A stretch of DNA of 64,000 bases from JAGWRA01 sp963711505 (GTDB lineage Bacteria > Acidobacteriota > Vicinamibacteria > Vicinamibacterales > CAVVIG01), in the NCBI GenBank assembly GCA_963711505.1, contig CAVQEJ010000003.1:2294001-2358000 (forward strand), written 5' to 3'. Below the pieces are notes generated by a model. That model was not told where the DNA came from. It made no database searches and worked only from the letters and a program-made list of their open reading frames with translations. This document shows positions 9,367 through 17,554 of the stretch, one piece after another. Each line of letters starts with the position of its first letter. The first letter of the stretch is position 1. The translations under genes and the position numbers were made by a program.

Positions 9367-9496
9367 GGCGGCAGGGCCTCACCCTGCCGCGAACCGTCCC
9401 CGATGCGCGCCCCCGGATCCCCGTGTCCTCGCCCGCCGACGTCGCCCAGGGCCCCCCTGAGCCACCCGACGGGCCGGGCCCGCATCGCCGCACGCG
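9367..9496 (-). repeat. Type A intergenic element (rpsG-fusA gap)
   Basis: This copy is about 130 bases and aligns with 5982-6111 along its full length. It starts at the rpsG stop (TAGCGC on the minus strand) and ends with hairpin GCGGCAGGG-TGAGG-CCCTGCCGC just before the fusA ribosome binding site. The stem differs from the other copies at paired positions, so base pairing is kept. Confidence 0.75.
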
Positions 9497-9970
9497 CTAC
9501 CAGCGATAGTGGGCGAAGGCCTTGTTGGCCTCGGCCATCCGGTGCGTATCCTCGCGCTTCTTCACGGCACCGCCGCGCAGGTTCGACGCGTCGAGCAGCT
9601 CGTTGGCGAGCTTCTCCTCCATCGTCTTGCCGTCGTTGCGGGAGCGCGCGTACCCGACCAGCCACCGGATGCTCAGCGAGAGGCGGCGGTTCGGGTTGAC
9701 CTCGATCGGCACCTGATAGTTCGAGCCGCCGACCCGGCGCGACTTCACCTCGAGGCTCGGCTTGACGTTGTCGACCGCCTTCTTGAAGACCTTCAGCGGG
9801 TCGTCCCCCGTCTTCTCCTTGATGATGTCGAAGCTGCCGTACATGATCTGCTGGGCCGTGCTGCGCTTGCCGTCGCGCATCACGGTGCTGATGAACCTCG
9901 TGACCAGCGCGCTGTTGTACAGCGGATCGGCCGGAATCTCGCGCTTCGTAATCTCTCGTCTGCGTGGCAT
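9497..9970 (-). CDS. rpsG: 30S ribosomal protein S7 (uS7)
   Basis: This 157-residue protein starts MPRRREITKREIPADPLYNS. It initiates 30S head assembly and binds tRNA in the E and P sites. The LVGYARSRNDGKTMEEKLANEL segment region is characteristic. In E. coli S7 represses the str operon; whether that holds here cannot be seen. Confidence 0.98.
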   Translation of the reverse strand: MPRRREITKREIPADPLYNSALVTRFISTVMRDGKRSTAQQIMYGSFDIIKEKTGDDPLKVFKKAVDNVKPSLEVKSRRVGGSNYQVPIEVNPNRRLSLSIRWLVGYARSRNDGKTMEEKLANELLDASNLRGGAVKKREDTHRMAEANKAFAHYRW

Positions 9971-9999
9971 ATCTCAGCTCTCAGCTACCTGTTCCGTCC

Positions 10000-10374
10000 C
10001 TAGGCCTTGGGCCGCTTGGCGCCGTACTTCGACCGCCCCTGCTTCCGGCCCTGCACCCCGACCGCATCGAGCGTGCCGCGCACGACGTGATACCGCACGC
10101 CCGGCAGATCCTTCACACGGCCGCCCCGAATGAGCACGAGCGAGTGCTCCTGCAGGTTGTGCCCGACGCCCGGAATGTAGGTCGTCACCTCGATCCCGTT
10201 GGTCAGGCGGACGCGCGCCACCTTGCGCAGAGCGGAGTTCGGCTTCTTCGGCGTCTGGGTGAACACCCGGACGCACACGCCGCGCTTCTGCGGGCTGTCC
10301 TGCAGCGCCGGACTCTTGGTCTTCGTGACGATCTTCTTGCGCCCATGTCGGACGAGCTGGCTGATGGTCGGCAC
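10000..10374 (-). CDS. rpsL: 30S ribosomal protein S12 (uS12)
   Basis: This 124-residue decoding-centre protein begins at GTG (VPTISQLVRHGRKKI) with a GAGGAA ribosome binding site upstream; longer open frames before it are not S12-like. TPKKPNSALRKVARV and RGGRVKDLPGVRYH carry the conserved lysines and proline of the streptomycin-sensitive form. It is the first gene of the str/S10 cluster here. Confidence 0.97.
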   Translation of the reverse strand: MPTISQLVRHGRKKIVTKTKSPALQDSPQKRGVCVRVFTQTPKKPNSALRKVARVRLTNGIEVTTYIPGVGHNLQEHSLVLIRGGRVKDLPGVRYHVVRGTLDAVGVQGRKQGRSKYGAKRPKA

Positions 10375-10765
10375 AATCGTTCCTCGCAGCAGGACGCACG
10401 GTCCGGCCGCCATGACTCCACGCTCGGCCCGGCCGCACGTCGCCCAACGTCGGACCACGCGCGCCCCGACGGGCTGCCACGGCAGCCCCGGGCCGGAAAT
10501 ACCCTCCGCTCCGCGCGGCCCGACGCCGCGACGGCGCGTCGCTCCAGGCCTAAAAGCCACAATGGCTTGGCGCCTGGAAGCCGTTACCCCTATGCGAAAT
10601 GTGGTCGCGAGAACCGACCCGGCCGATGCCGGTACGCTCCTGTGAGAGAGCGGTCTGTCCTGAGCGTCCTGGATGCCGGGAGCGCTGCTCCCGACCCGGC
10701 CCTGGGAACTGTGTCCGGGCAGTCGAAGCTAGATAGGGTGTCCTAGCCCCGGGGAAAACCTGACG

Positions 10766-10795
10766 AATATACCACGGGTTAAAAACTCTCCGCAA
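10766..10795 (-). promoter_or_regulatory. Candidate sigma70-type promoter for rpsL/str operon
   Basis: On the minus strand TTGCGG (10795-10790) and TATATT (10771-10766) are 18 bases apart, in an unusually AT-rich stretch for this genome. Transcription would start near 10759, about 385 bases upstream of rpsL. The hexamers are good but not perfect, and no other site in the gap looks better. Confidence 0.45.
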
Positions 10796-10830
10796 GTCCC
10801 CGGCTGTCCGGGCCTTATCCCGGGGCCTGT

Positions 10831-10870
10831 CGGACAGCGTCGGACAGCGTCAGACAGCGCCTGGCAGCGT
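10831..10870. repeat. Four tandem 10-bp units
   Basis: The unit is CGGACAGCGT. The first two copies are identical; the next two differ at two to three positions. Further weak AGCG-spaced copies continue to about 10884. The block lies upstream of the candidate rpsL promoter and of the plus-strand cytochrome gene. Confidence 0.75.
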
Positions 10871-10884
10871 CCACAGCGCACAGC

Positions 10885-10928
10885 GGTCCGAGGCGGGTCC
10901 GAGGCGGGTCCGAGGCGGGTCCGAGGCG
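10885..10928. repeat. Four perfect tandem 11-bp units
   Basis: The unit GGTCCGAGGCG is repeated four times without mismatch, followed by a partial GGCCG. An 11-base period is close to one helical turn, so copies would face the same side of the DNA. It could be a regulator site or a slippage-prone repeat; nothing in the sequence distinguishes these. Confidence 0.85.
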
Positions 10929-11091
10929 GGCCGCTGGCCTGCCACGGTCGAGCTATCTTGTAAAAGATTGTACACGATGGCGCCCCTGAAGCCAGGCCCA
11001 CGGCCGGTCTGATACAGTTTCCGGAATGTTCGGCGGCCGTCAGGCGGGTACGTCCCCCTGGCCGGTCGGGTCGTAACGCCAAGGAGGACGA

Positions 11092-11499
11092 ATGCGGAGA
11101 GGGCAATCATTGATGTTCGGGGCCATCGCGCTGGCCGTGGTGCTGAGCATGTCGGGCGTGCTCGCAGCGCGCGGTCAGGAGCCGGGCCCGAAGAACGTCA
11201 AAGTACTCAAGGGAATGTCGCTGAAGGAGATCCGGGCGCAGATGCAGATCGTTGCGCGCTCGCTCGGGCAGAACTGCTACTTCTGTCACGTCAAGGGCAA
11301 CTTCGCGAGCGACGAGAACCCCCACAAGCTCGTGGCGCGCAAGATGCTCGAGATGACCGAGAAGATCAACGCCGAGTTCTTCCCCAACTTCAAGGACGAG
11401 GCCGGCGAGAAGGTGAACCGGATCGGCTGCTTCACCTGCCACAACGGCACCACCACGCCCAAACGGATGCCGCCGGCCCCGGCCGGCATGGGCAACTAG
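11092..11499 (+). CDS. Secreted di-heme c-type cytochrome (reaction-centre cytochrome c subunit-like family)
   Basis: The 135-residue product has an N-terminal signal sequence (about residues 8-26, ending near LAARGQ). It has two CxxCH heme sites, CYFCH (about residue 62) and CFTCH (about residue 112). This family is widespread in Acidobacteriota and usually annotated after the photosynthetic reaction-centre cytochrome, but no photosynthesis genes are here. It is convergent with the Rieske/cytochrome b genes and may exchange electrons with that complex; this is inference. Confidence 0.8.
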   Translation: MRRGQSLMFGAIALAVVLSMSGVLAARGQEPGPKNVKVLKGMSLKEIRAQMQIVARSLGQNCYFCHVKGNFASDENPHKLVARKMLEMTEKINAEFFPNFKDEAGEKVNRIGCFTCHNGTTTPKRMPPAPAGMGN

Positions 11500-11530
11500 C
11501 CCCCGCTTTCATCCATCTGCATCGACTGGA

Positions 11531-11564
11531 TTCCGTCCGGCACCCGCCCGGGTGCCGGACGGAA
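11531..11564. terminator. Bidirectional hairpin terminator between cytochrome genes
   Basis: A perfect 16-base inverted repeat (arms 11531-11546 and 11549-11564, beginning TTCCGTCCGG) lies 31 bases after the cytochrome c stop and between convergent genes. There is no T-run on either strand, so it may work with Rho or only as a stabilising 3' end. Confidence 0.6.
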
Positions 11565-11568
11565 CCGA

Positions 11569-11603
11569 CTTCAGTCTTCGGTCTTCAGTCTACGGTCTGC
11601 AGT
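11569..11603. repeat. 7-nt tandem array between convergent cytochrome genes
   Basis: Five units in exact phase on the plus strand: CTTCAGT, CTTCGGT, CTTCAGT, CTACGGT, CTGCAGT. The same sequence family recurs after prs at 52544-52599. It follows directly on the hairpin at 11531-11564. Confidence 0.8.
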
Positions 11604-11662
11604 CCAGCGGCGACAGCTGCCGCCTGCGGTCTCCGGCCCGCCGTCCATCCGTCGGACAGCGG

Positions 11663-11690
11663 GGACCCGGAAACCGGAGCCCGGAGATTG
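11663..11690. repeat. 7-nt tandem array downstream of cytochrome b
   Basis: Four units in exact phase, consensus GARCCCG, end four bases before the cytochrome b stop codon (11695-11697). It resembles the GGGCTCC family found after alr and ispDF. Confidence 0.6.
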
Positions 11691-11694
11691 TCGT

Positions 11695-13290
11695 TTACTT
11701 CAGTGTCGACAGGTAGCTGGCGACGGCCTGGATCTGCTGGTCGGTCAGGATGCCGCCGAACGACGGCATCGTCGCGCTCTCGTCGATCGAGCCGGGATCG
11801 TTGATCCACTTGGCGAGCCAGGCGGCGTCGCGCTTCTGGCCGATGTGCGTCAGGTCGGGCGCCTCGTTCGACGAGGTGCCGTCGCCCTGGATGACGTGGC
11901 AGCCCATGCAGTGGGTGCCCAGCACCACTTCGGCGGTCCGCTGGTCGTCCGACAGCCTCGGCGACGGCTCGTCGATCCGGAGCTTCTGCACGTAGGCGAC
12001 GACCGCCCGGGTCTGCAGCACGTTCAGCGCGTCGGCCGGCTTGGGCCGGAGGCCGGGGGCGATCATCTGGGGGTCGGACAGGTGGCCTTCGATCCACGAG
12101 TCACCGTGCTGGATCCGCTCGGTGCCGAGCACCGCCGCCACGGCGCCCGGCGCATGACAGGTCGTGCAGCGCGCCGACTGGGCGATCGACTCACCGGCCA
12201 CGGCGGCCGGGCTCCAGATGGACGGGTCGGGTTCGGGCGGCGACTCGCGCAGGCCGATCGTGGTCAGCGTGACGACTCCCCCGAGGATGAGCAGCGTGGC
12301 CGCGATCACCGCCGGGCGCTTGCGCGGATCACGGTCGTGACGGCGATCCAGCCAGGGCAGCAGCAGAAGGACGGCCACGAGCAGGGTCGGAATCCCGATC
12401 GTGGCGATCGGCTCCAGGCTGCCCTTGAAGTAGTGCAGCATCTGGAACAGGCTCATGAAGTACCACTCCGGCCGCGGCACGTACGACGCGTCGGCCGGGT
12501 TGGCCTGCGCGGCGAGCGGCGCGTGACCGAAGACGGCGAAGCTCAACAGCACGGCGAACACGAGGGCGACAACGAGCGTGTCCTTGACCGCGTGGTCCGG
12601 ATAGAACGGGTGCGCCTTGCCGTGGCGCGGCTTGACGGGGCCCGAGATACCGTGGCGCCGCATCAGGTACAGGTGGACGGCGATGAAGCCGATGAGGCCG
12701 GCCGGCAGCAGGATGACGTGCACGGCGTACCAGCGGCTCAGCGTGAGGGCCCCGACGTCGGGGCCGCCCTTCATCAGCAGCGAGATGTAGGGGCCGAGCA
12801 CCGGCGCGGTCTTCGCGATGTTCGTCGTGACGACGGTGGCCCAGTAGGCGCGCTGGTCCCAGGGCAGCAGGTAGCCGGTCAGCGCGAAGCCGAGGATCAG
12901 CAGCAGCAGGAACACGCCCGACAGCCAGGTGACTTCACGCGGCTTCTTGTAGGAGCCGAAGAAGATCACCCGCAGCATGTGCAGCACGGCGGCGATCACG
13001 ATGAAGCTGGCGCCGAAGAAGTGCAGCCCGCGCAGGACGTGACCGAACGCGAGCCCGGTCATGATGTAGTGGACGCTGTCCCAGGCGTAGGCCGGCGTCG
13101 GCACGTAGTACATCATCAGCACGGCGCCGGTCAGGAACTGGATGCTGAGCAGGCCGATCAGGATGCTGCCGAGCGTGAACCACCACCCGGTGCCGCTGGG
13201 AATCGGTTCGTCGAGGAGGTGCTTGAGACCGTTCCGGTAGCCGGTACGCGAATCGAGCCAGTCGAGAACGCCTTTGTCTCGGGAAGCCAT
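11695..13290 (-). CDS. Cytochrome b subunit fused to a C-terminal di-heme cytochrome c domain
   Basis: The 531-residue protein has a cytochrome b part (residues 1-340, about eight membrane spans). It has the paired histidines (HVLRGLHFFG..HML and HVILLP..HLYLMRRHG) that bind two b hemes and the PEWY quinol-oxidation motif. The C-terminal 150 residues hold CTTCH and CMGCH, two c-type heme sites. Its ATG overlaps the Rieske stop (TGATG). Together they form a bc-type quinol oxidase in which cytochrome c1 is replaced by the fused domain. Confidence 0.88.
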   Translation of the reverse strand: MASRDKGVLDWLDSRTGYRNGLKHLLDEPIPSGTGWWFTLGSILIGLLSIQFLTGAVLMMYYVPTPAYAWDSVHYIMTGLAFGHVLRGLHFFGASFIVIAAVLHMLRVIFFGSYKKPREVTWLSGVFLLLLILGFALTGYLLPWDQRAYWATVVTTNIAKTAPVLGPYISLLMKGGPDVGALTLSRWYAVHVILLPAGLIGFIAVHLYLMRRHGISGPVKPRHGKAHPFYPDHAVKDTLVVALVFAVLLSFAVFGHAPLAAQANPADASYVPRPEWYFMSLFQMLHYFKGSLEPIATIGIPTLLVAVLLLLPWLDRRHDRDPRKRPAVIAATLLILGGVVTLTTIGLRESPPEPDPSIWSPAAVAGESIAQSARCTTCHAPGAVAAVLGTERIQHGDSWIEGHLSDPQMIAPGLRPKPADALNVLQTRAVVAYVQKLRIDEPSPRLSDDQRTAEVVLGTHCMGCHVIQGDGTSSNEAPDLTHIGQKRDAAWLAKWINDPGSIDESATMPSFGGILTDQQIQAVASYLSTLK

Positions 13291-13772
13291 CACAACTCTA
13301 CGAAGACCTCGTGGTTCGCGGGATCGATCCGCGTGGAATAGGTGGCCAGGGGCCGCGGCGGCGGACCCGCGACGACCTTGCCCGAGATGTCGTAGACACC
13401 GCCATGGCAGGGGCAGCGGAAGACGCGCGACTGCGGGTCCCAGCTGACGTGGCAGCCGAGATGGGTGCAGATCGACGACATGGCGGTCACCTTGTCGTCG
13501 CTCCCGCGGATGAGGAAGACGACCTCGTGGTCGACCGCCTCGTAATAGCCCTGCTTGCGAACCACGCGCAGCGTGACCGGCTGGGGCTGCTCGGGCTGGA
13601 GACCGAGAATCCGACCCGCGGGCAGCCAGCGTTCCTTGTCCTTGCGAAAGCTCGGGGATCCGATTGCCCCGCCCACCACGACCGCGAGCACCGCCCCGAT
13701 GCCGCCGACGATGACGTTGATGACCCAGCGCAGCAGACCGCGACGGTCGACGCCGTTTTCGTGCTCAGACAT
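13290..13772 (-). CDS. Rieske [2Fe-2S] iron-sulfur protein of the bc complex
   Basis: This 160-residue protein has one N-terminal membrane helix (about residues 16-38) and a Rieske domain with both cluster-binding boxes, CTHLGC and CPCHGG. A conserved PPPRPL turn follows. The ATG at 13772 was taken; a GTG directly before it is possible. It takes electrons from quinol at the b subunit site and passes them to the c-type hemes. Confidence 0.9.
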   Translation of the reverse strand: MSEHENGVDRRGLLRWVINVIVGGIGAVLAVVVGGAIGSPSFRKDKERWLPAGRILGLQPEQPQPVTLRVVRKQGYYEAVDHEVVFLIRGSDDKVTAMSSICTHLGCHVSWDPQSRVFRCPCHGGVYDISGKVVAGPPPRPLATYSTRIDPANHEVFVEL

Positions 13773-14061
13773 CACTCAAATAGCCGCAGGAAGAGTTCCG
13801 TCAAACGATTGAAGAGACACATGATGGAGGGCCGCGTGCCGGCACCGTTCGCAGATCTTATATCAGAACACCGGCCGGATCGGGCCGGTTCCACGGTCGG
13901 GGCGACAATTTATTACATCGAGTCGCGCGACCGGCGGCACCACCGGCGGTATAAGAGAGGGGACCATGGCCCGCGGCTCTGCCGCACCGCGGGCGTGCAC
14001 ACCGCGCGGACGGGCGCGCCGTGTCCGGCTCCCGTTCAGCTTCCCGAGGAGGACTCCCGCG

Positions 14062-14904
14062 ATGTCTCGTGTCACTGCAACCGTCTGCGCGCTCGCCTTC
14101 GTGCTGGCCGCCGGGTCCAGCGCTGCCGCCCAGCCCCACCGGGCGATGGCGGCACGGTCGAGCCAGGTCGAGATGATCTACATGACCTGGCCCGAGATCC
14201 ACGACGCCATCCACAAGGAGGGCAAGACCACCGCGCTCATCTACAACGGCGGTACCGAGCAGCGCGGCCCCCAGTGCGTGCTCGGCGGCCACACGCTGAT
14301 GGGCGAGCGCACGGCGAACCTGATCGCCGAGAAGCTCGGGAACGCGCTGGTGGCCCCGGTGATGCCGTTCTCGCCGACCGGCGTCAGCGAGGATCACCCG
14401 GGCGGCGTGAGCGTGTCGCCGGAGCTGTTCGCGCAGGTCAACGAGGCCGTCGTCGACAGCATGGTGAAGAACGGCTTCAAGAACATCATCCTGATGGGCG
14501 ACCACGGCGGCGGACAGCAGCAGCTCGCCGAGGTCGCGAAGAAGAAGGACGCGCAGTACGCGCCGCAGGGCGTGCACGTCTATTTCTGCGGCGACGTCTA
14601 CGCCGGAGCCAACAAGGCATTCGACGACTACCTGACGGCCCACCACCTGCCGCTCAGCGGCCACGCCGGCATCCCGGACACCTCGGAGATGCTCTATTTC
14701 GACGCCGCGAAGTGGGTGCGCAGGGACAAGATCACCGTCGGCGACCCGATGCCGAAGCCGGGCGAGAAGCCGGTGCTGAAGATCGACAACGGCATCATGG
14801 GCGACGCGCGCGGCTCATCGGCCGCGCTCGGCAAGATCGCCGTCGACATGAAGGTGGACGCGGCCGTCAAGCAGATCCGCGGCTTCCTCGCCTCCCGGCG
14901 GTAG
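14062..14904 (+). CDS. Secreted creatininase-family protein with altered metal-ligand motif
   Basis: The 280-residue product starts at MSRVTATVCALAFVLAAG after a GAGGAGGA ribosome binding site; a signal peptide ends near SAAAQ. The fold matches creatinine amidohydrolase, with NGGTEQRGPQCVLGGH and ILMGDHGGG. In characterised creatininases the first motif is usually EQHGP..LGTD; here His is Arg and Asp is His, so metal binding or activity may differ. Substrate is unknown. It stands alone, divergent from the Rieske gene. Confidence 0.72.
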   Translation: MSRVTATVCALAFVLAAGSSAAAQPHRAMAARSSQVEMIYMTWPEIHDAIHKEGKTTALIYNGGTEQRGPQCVLGGHTLMGERTANLIAEKLGNALVAPVMPFSPTGVSEDHPGGVSVSPELFAQVNEAVVDSMVKNGFKNIILMGDHGGGQQQLAEVAKKKDAQYAPQGVHVYFCGDVYAGANKAFDDYLTAHHLPLSGHAGIPDTSEMLYFDAAKWVRRDKITVGDPMPKPGEKPVLKIDNGIMGDARGSSAALGKIAVDMKVDAAVKQIRGFLASRR

Positions 14905-15062
14905 CCGGGTGACGGCCGGGCGGCGCTCGCGCCGCCCGGCCGCCGTCGCGGGACGACGGGCGCCCGCAAATCCTGCTAAGATCGGGACATCGCGTCCCGG
15001 GACCCATGGCAGGCTGTCCGGCTCAGGGCAGCGGGCGCCCCGGCGGCGCCCCCATTCGAGCC

Positions 15063-16884
15063 ATGTCTGAAGCGCAGCAGAAACAGCCGATTCGGCGGGG
15101 CATCGGACCGTCCGCGCTCGGCCAGCTCGCGCGCGACCGGGGCCTGCGCTTCGCCGCCGGCCTCGCCGTGGCGGTCGCCATCCCGGTGGCCGTCCTCTTC
15201 TACTTCCAGTTCCGCTCCCTGAACGACCTGCAGCGGGCGTCGACCGTCGTCCTGCGGCAGCTCAGTTCGTCGACCGCCAACGAGCTCACCAAGAGCGTGC
15301 AGCAGGATCTGAAGCTGCCCCACCTCGAAGTGCTGCTGCGCATCGGCCAGAGCGACACCGAACCGATCAACCTGCCGGTGATCGAGCCGATGTTCCGCGA
15401 AGGGCTGCGGAAGAACCCGTTCGTCGACGCCTTCTACGTCTGGTCGGACAAGGACCCGCGCTACGCCGGCAAGGTGCTGGCGCTCGAGCGCAATCGGCCG
15501 GTGCGCCCCGACGCCGCCGGTCTGCTGCCGACCGGGCCCGTGCAGGCCACCTTCGCGGAGGGCGTGCCCGAGGGGCCGTTCCTGCTGGCCGAGATGCGGG
15601 ACCTGGCCCGCTACAAGCGGGCGATCCTGCTGTACGAGGCCGTCATCAACGGCCGGCCCACCCGGCTCGAGTTCCAGCTCCGCTTCAACAACGCCGCGCG
15701 CGACCGGCTGACGAGCTTCGTCGGCTTCCGCGTGGACTCCGCGCGGCTGCGCGACGTCTACTTCCCGGCGCTGGTCCGCGAGCAGCTCCGATCGCTGCAG
15801 GTGCCGACGGGCTTCCCGCCCCTGGTCGTCACGCTGCTCGACGGCAAGGACCGCGTGGTCTTCAACTCGAGCGAGCACGTCCCGAACCGCTTCATCGACG
15901 AGCGGACGTTCCCCCTGGTCTTCTTCGACAAGGATCTGCTGGAGGCGCTGCGCCCGTACGAGCCGCAGGTGGACACCTGGCGAATCCGCACCGGCTACGG
16001 CGACCGGACGATCGCGGAGATCGCGGCCGCGCGCACCGGTCCGCAGGTCGGGCTGATGGCGGTGCTGGCCGCCGTCATGGCCATCGGCGTGTTCTTCGTG
16101 GCGCGGGCGGCGGCGCGCGAGGTGCGGCTGGCCGAGCTGAAGTCGAACTTCGTGTCGAGCGTCTCGCACGACCTGAAGACGCCGCTGGCGCTCATCCAGC
16201 TGTTCGCGGAGACGCTGGAACTGGGCCGCCTGAAGAACACGGATCGGGCCCAGGAGTACTATCGCATCATCAACAGCGAGGCGCGCAAGCTGACGCGGCT
16301 GATCAACAACATCCTCGACTTCTCGAAGACCGAAGCCGGCCTGCGCCGCTACAAGCTGGAGCCGCTCGACCTGGCGGACGTGACGCGGCGGGTGCTCGCG
16401 TCGCTCGAGAGCCAGTTCCACCAGAACCAGTTCACGGTGCGCACCCACCTGCCCGCCGGCCTGCCGCCCGTGTTCGGCGACGCCGAAGCGGTCGAGCAGG
16501 CGCTCGAGAACCTGCTGTCGAACGCGATGAAGTACCTCGCCGGAGCACCGGGAGATCGACGTCGAGGCCGGCCGATCCGGCCGGTACGCGTACGTCTCGG
16601 TGCGCGATCGCGGCATCGGCATCCCGCCGCGGCTCCGCCGGCGGATCTTCCGGAAGTTCTACCGCATCGAGACCGATGAAGGATGCGGCCCGCAGGGTTG
16701 CGGGCTCGGACTGGCCATCGTCGACCACGTGATGCGCGCCCATGGCGGTTTCGTGCAGGTCGACAGCGAACCGGGGCGCGGCAGCACCTTCAGCCTGCAC
16801 TTCCCGACCCATGCAGAGGCGAACGTAGATGAAGCGGATTCTGGTGATCGAAGACGAACCGCAGATGTTGCTCGGTCTGCGTGA
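15063..16884 (+). CDS. Membrane sensor histidine kinase, with an apparent +1 frame break
   Basis: About 606 residues after correction. Two membrane helices (near residues 30-50 and 335-355) bracket a periplasmic sensor of about 280 residues. The H-box is SSVSHDLKTPLALIQLF, the N-box ENLLSNAMKY, and G boxes RDRGIGIP and GCGLGLAIV follow. The frame breaks at 16534-16537; dropping one C gives KYSPEHREIDVEAG and joins both halves. The stop lies 56 bases inside the downstream regulator gene. Confidence 0.85.
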
Positions 16885-17509
16885 CAACCTGGAGCTCGAG
16901 GGCTACGAGGTCCTCACGGCCTCCGACGGCGAAGAGGGGCTGAACAAGGCGCTCTCGAGCATGCCCGACCTGGTCATCCTCGACGTCACGCTCCCGCGCA
17001 AGAACGGCTACGAGGTCTGCCGCGAGCTGCGGGCGCGCGCCAACGCCACGCCGGTCGTCATGCTCACCGCGCGCTCCCAGGAGACCGACAAGGTGCTCGG
17101 CCTGGAGCTCGGGGCCGACGACTACGTCACCAAGCCGTTCAGCATCACGGAGCTCCTCGCCCGCATCCGCGCCGTCCTCCGCCGGACCGCCGGCCGGCCG
17201 GCCACGCTCGAGACCTGCCGCATCGGCGACATCGAAATCGACTTCCGCACCCACCAGGCCAGGCGCGGCAGCGTGCGGGTGGAGTTCACCGCCCGCGAGT
17301 TCGACCTCCTCCGCTACCTCGTCGCCCACACCGGGCAGGTCGTCACGCGCGAGCAGATCCTCAATCAGGTCTGGGGCTACGAGGAATCGCCCACCACCCG
17401 CACGATCGACAACTTCGTCGCCAAGCTGCGTCAGAAGATCGAGCGATCGCCGCACGAACCCGAGCACATCCTCACCGTCCACGGCGCCGGCTACAAGTTC
17501 GTCGGCTGA
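16829..17509 (+). CDS. OmpR/PhoB-family response regulator
   Basis: This 226-residue protein has a receiver domain (MKRILVIEDEPQMLL; phospho-acceptor Asp in LVILDVTLPRKNGYE; Thr in MLTAR; Lys in VTKPF). A winged-helix DNA-binding domain follows, ending TIDNFVAKLRQKIE..HILTVHGAGYKF. It overlaps the kinase gene by 56 bases and is surely its partner. Targets are unknown. Confidence 0.93.
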   Translation: MKRILVIEDEPQMLLGLRDNLELEGYEVLTASDGEEGLNKALSSMPDLVILDVTLPRKNGYEVCRELRARANATPVVMLTARSQETDKVLGLELGADDYVTKPFSITELLARIRAVLRRTAGRPATLETCRIGDIEIDFRTHQARRGSVRVEFTAREFDLLRYLVAHTGQVVTREQILNQVWGYEESPTTRTIDNFVAKLRQKIERSPHEPEHILTVHGAGYKFVG

Positions 17510-17554
17510 AGGGGCTGACGGAGTCTCGTCGGATACGTTCGGCCGGCCGGATTC

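Larger units (their letters stand above)
10375..11091. other. 717-bp non-coding region between rpsL and the cytochrome c gene
   Basis: This gap separates divergent genes. It carries a candidate minus-strand promoter (10766-10795), which would give the rpsL mRNA a leader of about 385 bases, and two tandem repeat blocks (10831-10870, 10885-10928). No convincing coding sequence is seen; open frames through it look like GC-driven chance frames. The plus-strand cytochrome c promoter is not clear. Confidence 0.6.

Noticed and set aside
10885..10928. Replication origin iterons
   Set aside because: The repeats are GC-rich, with no DnaA boxes, AT-rich unwinding region or dnaA/dnaN/repA gene nearby.
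11092..11499. Evidence of phototrophy from a reaction-centre cytochrome-like gene
   Set aside because: The family is broad and common in non-phototrophs; no reaction-centre, bacteriochlorophyll or antenna genes are in the window.
13776..14061. Promoters in the Rieske-creatininase divergent gap
   Set aside because: Several AT-rich hexamers (for example TATAAG on the minus strand) occur, but none has a partner box at acceptable spacing.
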